From NCBI GenBank assembly GCA_937917475.1, contig CALDNF010000110.1:1-6400 (forward strand): DNA of 6,400 bases, read 5' to 3'. This document shows, piece by piece, positions 1 to 4,779 of the stretch; position 1 is the stretch's first letter; each line of letters opens with the position of its first letter. The translations under genes and the position numbers were made by a program. The DNA is from an uncultured Faecalibacterium sp. Its GTDB lineage: Bacteria > Bacillota > Clostridia > Oscillospirales > Ruminococcaceae. The notes under the pieces are model-generated. The model saw only the letters and a program-made list of their open reading frames with translations. It did no database searches and was not told the origin of the DNA.

Positions 1-576
1 CTCACCCGGCTGGCTCTGCTGGTCGCCATTGAGCTGGTCATGAAGGCCATCGGTCTGGGCAGTGTGCCCATGGGCCCGCTTTACATGAGCTTTTTGACCC
101 TTCCCATTGCCGTGGGTGCGATCACGATGGGCCCCGCCGCCGGTGCCATTCTGGGCGGCGTGTTCGGTGCCGTCAGCTTCTACGACGCTGTGACCGGTGC
201 ATCGGCCATGACCGGTGCCCTGTTTCAGGTCAGCCCGGTGAACACCTTCATCCTCTGTGTGGGGATGCGTGTCCTGATGGGCCTGTGTACCGGCCTTGTG
301 TTTGCGGGCCTGAGCAAGCTGGATAAATCCCGCACTTGGAGCTACATCGTCAGTGCCATGTGCGCCCCGGCCCTCAATACTCTGTTCTTTATGGGCTATA
401 TCGTGCTGGCCTTCTATGGCTGCGACTACATCCAGAACATCGTGGCCGCAAAGGGGGCCGCAAATCCCCTGATGTTCGTGGTCCTGCTGGTCGGCGTGCA
501 GGGCGTGGCCGAGTTCCTGGTCTCCGGTATTCTGGGCGGCATCGTGGCCCGGGCGGTAGCCAAGTATCTCAAGTAA
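1..576 (+). CDS. ECF transporter S component, 5' truncated
   Basis: This is the substrate-binding membrane subunit of an energy-coupling factor (ECF) vitamin importer; such subunits bind a micronutrient and work with shared EcfT and EcfA proteins. The frame is open from base 1 and the first codons read LTRLALLVAIELVM, typical of the first membrane helix of this family, so the true start lies upstream. The visible 191 residues are almost entirely hydrophobic, with about five further helices. They include a Gly/Ala-rich stretch (GPAAGAILGGVFGAVSF) and a PVNTFILCVGMRVLMGL segment, both usual in S components. The protein ends in a short basic tail (ARAVAKYLK) and TAA at 574-576. From memory, the layout resembles the pantothenate-type (PanT-like) group, but the substrate cannot be read from the sequence. 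No ECF ATPase or T subunit is in the window, which fits group II systems where these are encoded elsewhere. A terminator follows about 50 bases downstream. Confidence 0.85.
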   Translation, partial: LTRLALLVAIELVMKAIGLGSVPMGPLYMSFLTLPIAVGAITMGPAAGAILGGVFGAVSFYDAVTGASAMTGALFQVSPVNTFILCVGMRVLMGLCTGLVFAGLSKLDKSRTWSYIVSAMCAPALNTLFFMGYIVLAFYGCDYIQNIVAAKGAANPLMFVVLLVGVQGVAEFLVSGILGGIVARAVAKYLK

Positions 577-626
577 TAAACGGACCGCACGTCAGGGAAG
601 CATCCGTTCTGCATAAGTGAAAAATG

Positions 627-660
627 ACCTCCCCCGGTGGAAATCGGGGGAGGTTTTTTT
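627..660 (+). terminator. Rho-independent terminator after the ECF S gene
   Basis: A perfect 9-bp stem pairs ACCTCCCCC (627-635) with GGGGGAGGT (646-654). It extends to 10 bp with G636-C645 and closes an 8-base loop. The stem runs straight into seven T residues (654-660). It lies 50 bases after the stop codon of the transporter gene, so it probably ends that transcript. Confidence 0.93.
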
Positions 661-710
661 GTTTCCAATCTTCTGCGGCTCGGACGCTGCCGGGCTTGCT
701 CTCCCATAGC

Positions 711-750
711 CCTCTCAGTCACGGCGTTGCCGTGACAGCTCTCCCAGTAG
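711..750 (+). repeat. Palindromic repeat unit 1 (3' truncated)
   Basis: The unit opens with the box CCTCTCAGTC (711-720). It has a perfect small hairpin, TCACGGC (719-725) with GCCGTGA (729-735) around a GTT loop, and then CAGCTCTCCCAG. The second hairpin seen in other units is cut off where unit 2 begins. CCCTCTCAGTC recurs exactly 41 bases later (710-720 and 751-761), and both are preceded by a CTCTCCCA(G)TAG string (699-709 and 739-750). This looks like a short tandem duplication, with a remnant of yet another unit before 711. Confidence 0.8.
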
Positions 751-751
751 C

Positions 752-806
752 CCTCTCAGTCATTGCTTCGCAATGCCAGCTCCCCCAGAGGGGGAGCCCT
801 TGGCAG
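752..806 (+). repeat. Palindromic repeat unit 2 (complete)
   Basis: This is the best-preserved forward copy. It has the box CCTCTCAGTC and hairpin A, CATTGC (761-766) with GCAATG (770-775) around TTC. Hairpin B follows, GCTCCCCC (779-786) with GGGGGAGC (790-797) around AGA, and then the tail CCTTGGCAG to 806. The total is 55 bp. Neither hairpin is followed by a T-tract, so it is not a standard terminator. Confidence 0.88.
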
Positions 807-893
807 GCCGGGCAACGGATACTGACTGAACAAAGCTTTTCATAACGCAAAATACCGGGCCTTGTTGTCTAGGGCAGGCTGTCCTTCGTCCAA

Positions 894-944
894 CCTCTCA
901 GTCTCACTTCGTTCGGCAGCTCCCCTGGTAGGGGAGCCCCAGGC
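894..944 (+). repeat. Palindromic repeat unit 3
   Basis: This copy has the box CCTCTCAGTC (894-903), a degraded hairpin A (TCACTTCGTTCGG), and an intact hairpin B of GCTCCCCT (919-926) with AGGGGAGC (930-937) around GGT. The tail is altered to CCCAGGC. It forms the left arm of a much larger inverted repeat together with unit 4. Confidence 0.85.
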
Positions 945-966
945 GAAGAGGGAAAGCTTTGCGGTC

Positions 967-1020
967 TGCCAAGGCCTCCCCTACAAGGGGAGGTGGCAAT
1001 GCGAAGCATTGACGGAGAGG
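967..1020 (-). repeat. Palindromic repeat unit 4 (reverse)
   Basis: Read on the minus strand, this is CCTCTCCGTC (1020-1011), then hairpin A with CAATGC and GCATTG around TTC (1011-997). Hairpin B has CCTCCCCT and AGGGGAGG around TGT (993-975), and the tail is CCTTGGCAG. Compared with unit 2, both hairpins carry paired, compensating changes, so the structure is kept while the sequence differs. Confidence 0.87.
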
Positions 1021-1109
1021 TTGTACAAAGCAGCCGTGAATCTAGACCGCAGGGCCCGGTTGCTTTATGCAATAGGTACTTTAAGCGTCCAGCGAAAACT
1101 GCATCAATT

Positions 1110-1162
1110 TGCCAATGGCTCCCCCTCTGGGGGAGCTGGCGAGCATCAGCGAGACTGAGAGG
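1110..1162 (-). repeat. Palindromic repeat unit 5 (reverse)
   Basis: Read on the minus strand, the box CCTCTCAGTC is at 1162-1153. A degraded hairpin A follows (TCGCTGATGCTCGC). Hairpin B is perfect, with GCTCCCCC (1136-1129) and GGGGGAGC (1125-1118) around AGA, and the tail contains TTGGCA (1115-1110). It mirrors unit 2, making the outer layer of a nested inverted repeat. The AT-rich promoter region begins right after it. Confidence 0.86.
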
Positions 1163-1229
1163 GTATTATAACCTTTGCTTAAATTGTGTACAAATTTGTT
1201 GGGGAAAGTGACAAAAATGAGAAATTCTA

Positions 1230-1259
1230 TTGACAAAATTATGAAGGTAGAGGTATTCT
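1230..1259 (+). promoter_or_regulatory. SigA-type promoter for the lipoprotein gene
   Basis: A perfect -35 box TTGACA (1230-1235) is followed after 18 bases by TATTCT (1254-1259, four of six matches to TATAAT). It sits in the only AT-rich stretch upstream of the lipoprotein gene, downstream of the repeat array. Transcription would start near 1266, at the foot of the leader hairpin. Confidence 0.6.
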
Positions 1260-1263
1260 AAAG

Positions 1264-1297
1264 ACAAAGTTAAGGAAGGGGTTCCTTAACGCTTTGT
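1264..1297 (+). promoter_or_regulatory. Strong 5' leader hairpin
   Basis: ACAAAG (1264-1269) pairs with CTTTGT (1292-1297). Inside it, TTAAGGAA (1270-1277) pairs with TTCCTTAA (1282-1289) around a GGGG loop, leaving only a two-base bulge (1290-1291). This gives a 14-bp stem at or near the predicted 5' end of the mRNA. No T-tract follows, so it is not a typical terminator. It may protect the transcript's 5' end or control access to the ribosome binding site 20 bases further on. Confidence 0.7.
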
Positions 1298-1316
1298 GTG
1301 AATCCGATTCTTATTC

Positions 1317-1324
1317 TAAGGAGG
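1317..1324 (+). promoter_or_regulatory. Ribosome binding site fixing the lipoprotein start
   Basis: TAAGGAGG is a near-perfect Shine-Dalgarno site with a 9-base spacer to ATG 1334. It rules out the in-frame upstream GTG at 1298, which lies before the site and would put non-signal residues in front of the signal peptide. Confidence 0.88.
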
Positions 1325-1333
1325 ATAAAACTT

Positions 1334-1822
1334 ATGAAAACCATGAAACGTTGTGTGGCAATTGCTCTGGCAGCAGTCATGATGATGCTCATGATGACCG
1401 GCTGCGGCGGCACTGCTGATGGCTCTGTGTCTAACCGGTATCCCACTGTTGTAGCCAAAATCAATGAGGCTCGCACTTACAACGGTCGCACCAAGGTGAC
1501 TGAGTACGCTTCTCTGGATAGTGTTGCTGAAAAGGGTCTGAATATCTATGTTCAGTATCTGAACGGCGAGATCAGCAAAGATGCGATGAAGAGCAGATGG
1601 GATAAGGAAGTTTTGACTGGCACGGCAATTGCTGGCCTGCAGGTGGTGGAGCCCTACTACATTGGTACTCGTGGTATTTCTGCCAGCGATTACAACAATG
1701 CAACTTGGAACTGGAAGTCTGATTACAATATCGGCTATTCGAACTATAAGTATGCTGGCGTTGCCGTTCGGTCGATTGGCTCCAATGTTTACATTTGCAT
1801 TGTTTTTGCAAAGGATGCCTAA
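1334..1822 (+). CDS. Small lipoprotein with divergent CAP/SCP-like domain
   Basis: This is a predicted 162-residue membrane-anchored lipoprotein on the outer face of the cell. It begins MKTMKR and has a hydrophobic, very Met-rich core (AVMMMLMM). The lipobox-like MTGC follows, with the lipidated cysteine at residue 24; Met at position -3 is somewhat unusual. The rest resembles a worn CAP (SCP/PR-1) domain: KINEAR at 42-47, a helix with ASLDSVAEKG at 59-68, SDYNIGYSNYKYAGVAV at 129-145, and a closing strand NVYICIVFA at 151-159. CAP proteins usually have GHRxNIL before the IGVGV strand. Here the His is gone, so the ancestral active-site function is doubtful. The gene is visibly AT-richer than its neighbours (line 1681-1740 is 25 of 60 G+C) and stands alone between its own promoter and terminator. 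Its role is unknown. The lipoprotein call is firm, the CAP link moderate. Confidence 0.85.
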   Translation: MKTMKRCVAIALAAVMMMLMMTGCGGTADGSVSNRYPTVVAKINEARTYNGRTKVTEYASLDSVAEKGLNIYVQYLNGEISKDAMKSRWDKEVLTGTAIAGLQVVEPYYIGTRGISASDYNNATWNWKSDYNIGYSNYKYAGVAVRSIGSNVYICIVFAKDA

Positions 1823-1857
1823 TCGTCTGGCAATTCCAAACATTATATGACCCCACT

Positions 1858-1889
1858 GAGCTTCCCCGGGAAACCGGGGGAGCTCTTTT
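1858..1889 (+). terminator. Rho-independent terminator after the lipoprotein gene
   Basis: A 12-bp stem pairs GAGCTTCCCCGG (1858-1869) with CCGGGGGAGCTC (1874-1885), with one G-T wobble, around a stable GAAA tetraloop. It is followed by a short TTTT (1886-1889). It lies 35 bases past the lipoprotein stop and separates that gene from dpsA. Confidence 0.87.
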
Positions 1890-1895
1890 GCTGTC

Positions 1896-1923
1896 ACGCT
1901 CCGGGCGGCTGCGGCATAGGATG
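1896..1923 (+). promoter_or_regulatory. Possible SigK-type promoter for dpsAB
   Basis: AC (1896-1897) is followed after 17 bases by CATAGGATG (1915-1923). This fits the mother-cell SigK pattern (AC, then 16-17 bases, then CATAnnnTA) except for the last base. In Bacillus subtilis the homologous spoVF operon is transcribed by SigK. Transcription from here would start near 1930, just ahead of the ribosome binding site at 1938-1942. The motif is short and could occur by chance. Confidence 0.35.
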
Positions 1924-1937
1924 GCGCAAACTCTGGG

Positions 1938-1942
1938 GGAGG
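1938..1942 (+). promoter_or_regulatory. Ribosome binding site fixing the dpsA start
   Basis: GGAGG, within GGGGGAGGA, lies 8 bases before ATG 1951. It favours that start over the in-frame ATG at 1921, which has no such site, and over still earlier starts that would run through the preceding terminator. Confidence 0.82.
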
Positions 1943-1950
1943 AATGGGCC

Positions 1951-2763
1951 ATGGAGGAGCGCAGGCGGTTTGCAGTTATCGGGAGCGACCGGCGGCAGGA
2001 AGCGGCGGGCCGGGCACTGGCCCGGGCAGGCTACCGGGTGGAAGGCCCGGAACAGGTGCCGCTGGCGGATTACATCCTGCTGCCCCTGCCGCTGGACGAG
2101 GCCCGGGCCCCACTGGCGGAGCTGCTGCGGGCCGCAAAGCCCGGTGCGCTGGCTCTGGGCGGGATGCTGTCGCAGCAGGCAAAGGACATCGCCCGGGAAG
2201 CCGGGGTGGAGCTGGTGGACTACTTTGCCCGGGAGGAACTGACGGTGCGCAATGCCATCCCCACGGCGGAAGGGTGCATCGGCATCCTGCTGCGGGAGCG
2301 CAGCCGGACGCTGTATGGCTCAGCAGTGCTGCTGGCCGGGTTTGGCCCGGTGGGGCAGGCGTTGGGGGTGCGGTTGGCGGCGTTGGGGGCCCGGGTGACC
2401 GTGGCGGCACGCCGCCCGGTACAGCGGGCGCAGGCCGAAAGCCTTGGGATGCAGGCCATCCCGCTGGCCCGGCTGGAAACCATGGCCCCGGCTTTTGATA
2501 CCGTGGTGAACACCGTCCCGGCGTTGGTGCTGACCCCGCCGGTGCTGGCCCGGCTGCGGCCCGGGAGCCTCATTGTGGACCTGGCATCCCGCCCCGGCGG
2601 CACCGACTTTGACGCTGCCCGGCGGCTGGGGCATCAGGCCATCCATGCTTTGAGCCTGCCTGCGGCCTGCGCCCCTGAAACGGCGGGGGAAGCTGTGGCG
2701 CAGACGGTGTGCGATATCCTGAACGAGAGAAATGAACGGCGGGAGAGGGAGGAACGGTCATGA
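1951..2763 (+). CDS. dpsA: Dipicolinate synthase subunit A
   Basis: With DpsB, this protein makes dipicolinic acid from the lysine-pathway intermediate (dihydrodipicolinate, or the hydroxytetrahydrodipicolinate before it). Dipicolinate is the calcium chelator that loads the spore core. It is made in the mother cell. The 270 residues match the SpoVFA family along their length: FAVIGSDRRQ at 7-16, VRNAIPTAEG at 99-108, the Rossmann nucleotide-binding loop GFGPVGQ at 130-136, VVNTVPALVL at 185-194, and the family signature LASRPGGTDF at 211-220. It is slightly shorter than the roughly 297-residue B. subtilis protein, mainly in the N-terminal half. ATG 1951 is chosen for its ribosome binding site. 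The gene is extremely GC-rich (line 2101-2160 is 48 of 60 G+C) and full of Arg, Ala and Leu. It overlaps dpsB by four bases (ATGA), so the two are translationally coupled. Confidence 0.94.
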   Translation: MEERRRFAVIGSDRRQEAAGRALARAGYRVEGPEQVPLADYILLPLPLDEARAPLAELLRAAKPGALALGGMLSQQAKDIAREAGVELVDYFAREELTVRNAIPTAEGCIGILLRERSRTLYGSAVLLAGFGPVGQALGVRLAALGARVTVAARRPVQRAQAESLGMQAIPLARLETMAPAFDTVVNTVPALVLTPPVLARLRPGSLIVDLASRPGGTDFDAARRLGHQAIHALSLPAACAPETAGEAVAQTVCDILNERNERREREERS

Positions 2764-3335
2764 ACACGAAGAAAACCCTTGCGTTCGGGGTCTGCGGCAG
2801 TTTCTGCACTCTGGCCCCTGCGCTGGAACAGGCGGACCGGCTCCGGGCTGCGGGATGGGACCTTGTGCCGGTGATGAGCTTTGCGGCGGCGGGGCTGGAT
2901 ACCCGCTTTGGCACGGCGGTCCATTGGCGGCAGCAGCTGGAAACGCTGACCGGCCATCCGGTGCGGGACACGCTGCAGGCCGTGGAGCCGCTGGGCCCCA
3001 AGCGGGAAGCGGCGGCGTTGGTGATCGCTCCCTGCACCGGTACCACGCTGGCAAAGCTGGCGGCGGGCATCTCGGATACGCCGGTGACGCTGGCAGCAAA
3101 AAGTCTGCTCCGGGTGGGGTGCCCGGTGGTGGTGGCAGTGTCCACCAACGATGGGCTGGGAGCCTCGGGGGAGAACATCGCCCGGCTGCGCCAGCGCAAG
3201 GGATACTATTTTGTGCCCTATGGACAGGATGACCCGGCGGAAAAACCCCAGAGCCTGAAGGCGGACCTGACCCGCCTGCCGGAGACGCTGGCTGCTGCCT
3301 TGCAGGGATGTCAGCTCCAACCCCTGCTGATCTGA
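2760..3335 (+). CDS. dpsB: Dipicolinate synthase subunit B (flavoprotein-like)
   Basis: This is the second subunit of dipicolinate synthase, related to flavoproteins of the phosphopantothenoylcysteine decarboxylase (HFCD) type, and needed with DpsA for dipicolinate formation. The 191 residues show the N-terminal Rossmann-like strand LAFGVCGSFCT at 7-17. EPLGPK follows at 76-81, then VIAPCTGTTLAKLA at 88-101, AAKSLLR at 112-118, VSTNDGLG at 127-134 and VPYGQDDPAEKP at 152-163. It ends LQPLLI, as in SpoVFB. The length agrees with the family (about 200). The start overlaps the dpsA stop (ATGA), and GGGAGG at 2747-2752 sits 7 bases upstream. The lysine-pathway genes that follow spoVFB in Bacillus are absent here. 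A new promoter and a wall gene follow instead. Confidence 0.95.
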   Translation: MNTKKTLAFGVCGSFCTLAPALEQADRLRAAGWDLVPVMSFAAAGLDTRFGTAVHWRQQLETLTGHPVRDTLQAVEPLGPKREAAALVIAPCTGTTLAKLAAGISDTPVTLAAKSLLRVGCPVVVAVSTNDGLGASGENIARLRQRKGYYFVPYGQDDPAEKPQSLKADLTRLPETLAAALQGCQLQPLLI

Positions 3336-3343
3336 AACAAATC

Positions 3344-3372
3344 TTTTCAGCAAGGGGAAAGTGTGGTATACT
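3344..3372 (+). promoter_or_regulatory. SigA-type extended -10 promoter for the carboxypeptidase
   Basis: TTTTCA (3344-3349) is followed after exactly 17 bases by TATACT (3367-3372), with TG at 3364-3365 giving the extended -10 form TGGTATACT. It starts 9 bases after the dpsB stop. It implies that the carboxypeptidase gene is expressed separately from the sporulation-type genes ahead of it. Confidence 0.72.
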
Positions 3373-3407
3373 ATTCTATATGACTTTGGAAAAACGGAGA
3401 AGGTAAA

Positions 3408-4745
3408 ATGAAACATCCCATCGCCGCATGGTGTGCGGTGCTGATTTTACTATGCGCCCTGTTTGCGCCGGGGGCGGCGGCAGCAGGGCCGCAGCTGACC
3501 GCCACCGAGGCCTACTGCATCATCGATGCAGACACCGGTCTTGTGCTGGCCCAGCAGAATATGGACGAAGAGCTTCACCCGGCATCCATTACCAAGGTGA
3601 TGACGCTGGGTCTTGCCTGCGAAAAGGCGCAGGGGGAGTGGGACGATGTAAAGCTGACCGTCAGCCACGAGGATGTTTACTCGCTGGCGGGCACGGATTC
3701 CAGCCATATCGCCCTGCAGGAAGGGGAAGAAGTTCCCCTTACCGATGCCCTTTACGCCACCATGATGGCCAGTGCCAACGATGGAGCCAACCTGCTGGCG
3801 GAGTATTTCGGCGGCGGGTCCATCGCCGAGGGTGTGGCGGAGATGAACGCACAGGTCAAGGAACTGGGCCTTGTCCACACCCACTTTGCCAACCCCCACG
3901 GCATCAGTGACGAGGACCACTATACCAGCTGCTACGACATGGCGCAGATCCTCCGCTGGGCCCTGACTCAGCCCGGGTTCGAGACCCTGTTTACCCGGAA
4001 CGAGATGTACACCATGGAGCCCACCAACATCCAGCCGGTGACCCGGTATTTCCACCAGCAGGATAAAATGCGGGTGGGGTCCAGCCGGTATTATATCCCT
4101 GCCATTCAGGGCTCCAAGATCGGCTACACCAACATTGCCCGGTACAGCTACGTCTGTCTTGCGGAGCAGGACGGCGTGCGGCTGATCTGCGTGACCATGC
4201 AGAGCCAGATCAAGACCGACAAATACAACGATGTGCGGACGCTTCTGGACTATGCATTTGCCAATTTCAAAAACTATACCGATATCCCGGCACAAGGCGT
4301 TACCGCAGAGCTCACAGCGGCGGGCGGCGGCGGACCGCTGGGCACTCTGACCGTCACGGACCCCGGCACCCGGCTGCTGCTGGCCGATGGGCTGACAGCC
4401 TCAGATGTGTCGGTGCAGCTGGAACTGCCGGAACAGTATGTTCTGGGCAGCGAACCGGAAGTGTACGCCGTGTACACCGTCAGCGGCGGTGAAAAACAGG
4501 AATCGGCCAGTGTCCGGGTCAGGGCAGAGATCACCGGGCTGGAAGAGCTGATCGAGAAAAATGCCAATGCAGCTCTGCCCGCTTCCGCCGCTGCAAAGCC
4601 TGTCTTTTCCCCGTGGAAGCTTGCAGCCATTTCTCTTGGCTGCACTGCCGCAGCTGCCGCAGTGACCTATGGTGTGGTCAAGTGGCTTGGGCGTCGAAAA
4701 AAGCGAAAAAGCTCAAATGCTTTTCCAAATAAAACGAAACATTAA
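3408..4745 (+). CDS. D-alanyl-D-alanine carboxypeptidase, family S11 (DacF/PBP5-like)
   Basis: This is a low-molecular-mass penicillin-binding protein that removes the terminal D-Ala from peptidoglycan stem peptides outside the membrane. The 445 residues contain a signal peptide (1-26, cut near AAAAG), the catalytic S11 domain (about 31-290), and a PBP5 C-terminal beta domain (about 293-377). A C-terminal membrane helix follows (about 404-426), with a basic cytoplasmic tail (GRRKKRKS). The nucleophile motif SITK (Ser60, Lys63) and second motif SAN (122-124) are intact. The third motif, normally KTG, reads KIG at 237-239 (GSKIGYT), and the usual following Ala-Gly is Ala-Arg. A reduced or altered activity is therefore possible. 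GGAGAAGG (3396-3403) is the ribosome binding site. B. subtilis DacF is a sporulation protein, so the link with dpsAB is suggestive, but the SigA-like promoter argues for vegetative use. Confidence 0.92.
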   Translation: MKHPIAAWCAVLILLCALFAPGAAAAGPQLTATEAYCIIDADTGLVLAQQNMDEELHPASITKVMTLGLACEKAQGEWDDVKLTVSHEDVYSLAGTDSSHIALQEGEEVPLTDALYATMMASANDGANLLAEYFGGGSIAEGVAEMNAQVKELGLVHTHFANPHGISDEDHYTSCYDMAQILRWALTQPGFETLFTRNEMYTMEPTNIQPVTRYFHQQDKMRVGSSRYYIPAIQGSKIGYTNIARYSYVCLAEQDGVRLICVTMQSQIKTDKYNDVRTLLDYAFANFKNYTDIPAQGVTAELTAAGGGGPLGTLTVTDPGTRLLLADGLTASDVSVQLELPEQYVLGSEPEVYAVYTVSGGEKQESASVRVRAEITGLEELIEKNANAALPASAAAKPVFSPWKLAAISLGCTAAAAAVTYGVVKWLGRRKKRKSSNAFPNKTKH

Positions 4746-4779
4746 AAATCATACAGAAAAAACAGAGAGGACAAGAAAA

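Larger units (their letters stand above)
841..1074. repeat. Large imperfect palindrome with two ~105-bp arms
   Basis: The left arm (841-944) and right arm (967-1074, reversed) match beyond the repeat units themselves. CATAA-GCAA, then CCGGGCC, TG, GTCTAG, CTG, GT and CAACCTCTC occur in the same order in both arms. The centre falls at about 957, on the perfect palindrome AAAGCTTT (953-960). This suggests two head-to-head copies of one longer element, or a single mobile element able to fold as a cruciform or a long RNA hairpin. No transposase is present in the window. Short direct repeats from target duplication were not evident by eye. Confidence 0.6.
577..1333. other. Long intergenic region without a credible gene
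   Basis: After the terminator I see no gene here. Short open frames exist on both strands, but they run through the palindromic repeats and have repetitive, low-complexity translations and no good ribosome binding site. The region splits in two. Bases 661-1163 hold the repeat array. Bases 1164-1333 are clearly more AT-rich and hold the promoter, leader hairpin and ribosome binding site of the lipoprotein gene. Confidence 0.75.

Noticed and set aside
699..1163. A CRISPR array
   Set aside because: The repeat units are irregularly spaced, change orientation, and lack uniform spacers; no cas genes are nearby.
1181..1197. An operator-like inverted repeat, AAATTGTGTACAAATTT
   Set aside because: The central positions do not match and AT-rich DNA readily gives such partial symmetry; no independent support.
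624..1211. Small plus- and minus-strand open frames in the repeat region
   Set aside because: They cross the palindromic repeats, have no good ribosome binding site and give low-complexity translations.
3332..3350. A hairpin or terminator after dpsB (CTGAAA and TTTCAG)
   Set aside because: The stem is only 6 bp, AT-rich, has no T-tract, overlaps the dpsB stop codon and the next gene's -35 box, and could well be chance.
2570..4295. Long minus-strand open frames opposite dpsB and the carboxypeptidase
   Set aside because: They are antisense shadows of confidently identified genes in GC-rich DNA, with no family motifs or ribosome binding sites.
4707..4724. A terminator at the end of the carboxypeptidase gene (AAAAGC and GCTTTT)
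   Set aside because: It is a weak 6-bp AT-rich stem inside the coding region, with only a few T residues, unlikely to stop transcription into rfbC.
4721..4748. A promoter for rfbC (TTTTCC, 16 bases, TAAAAA)
   Set aside because: Both boxes are poor matches in a generally A-rich stretch; operon read-through is as likely.
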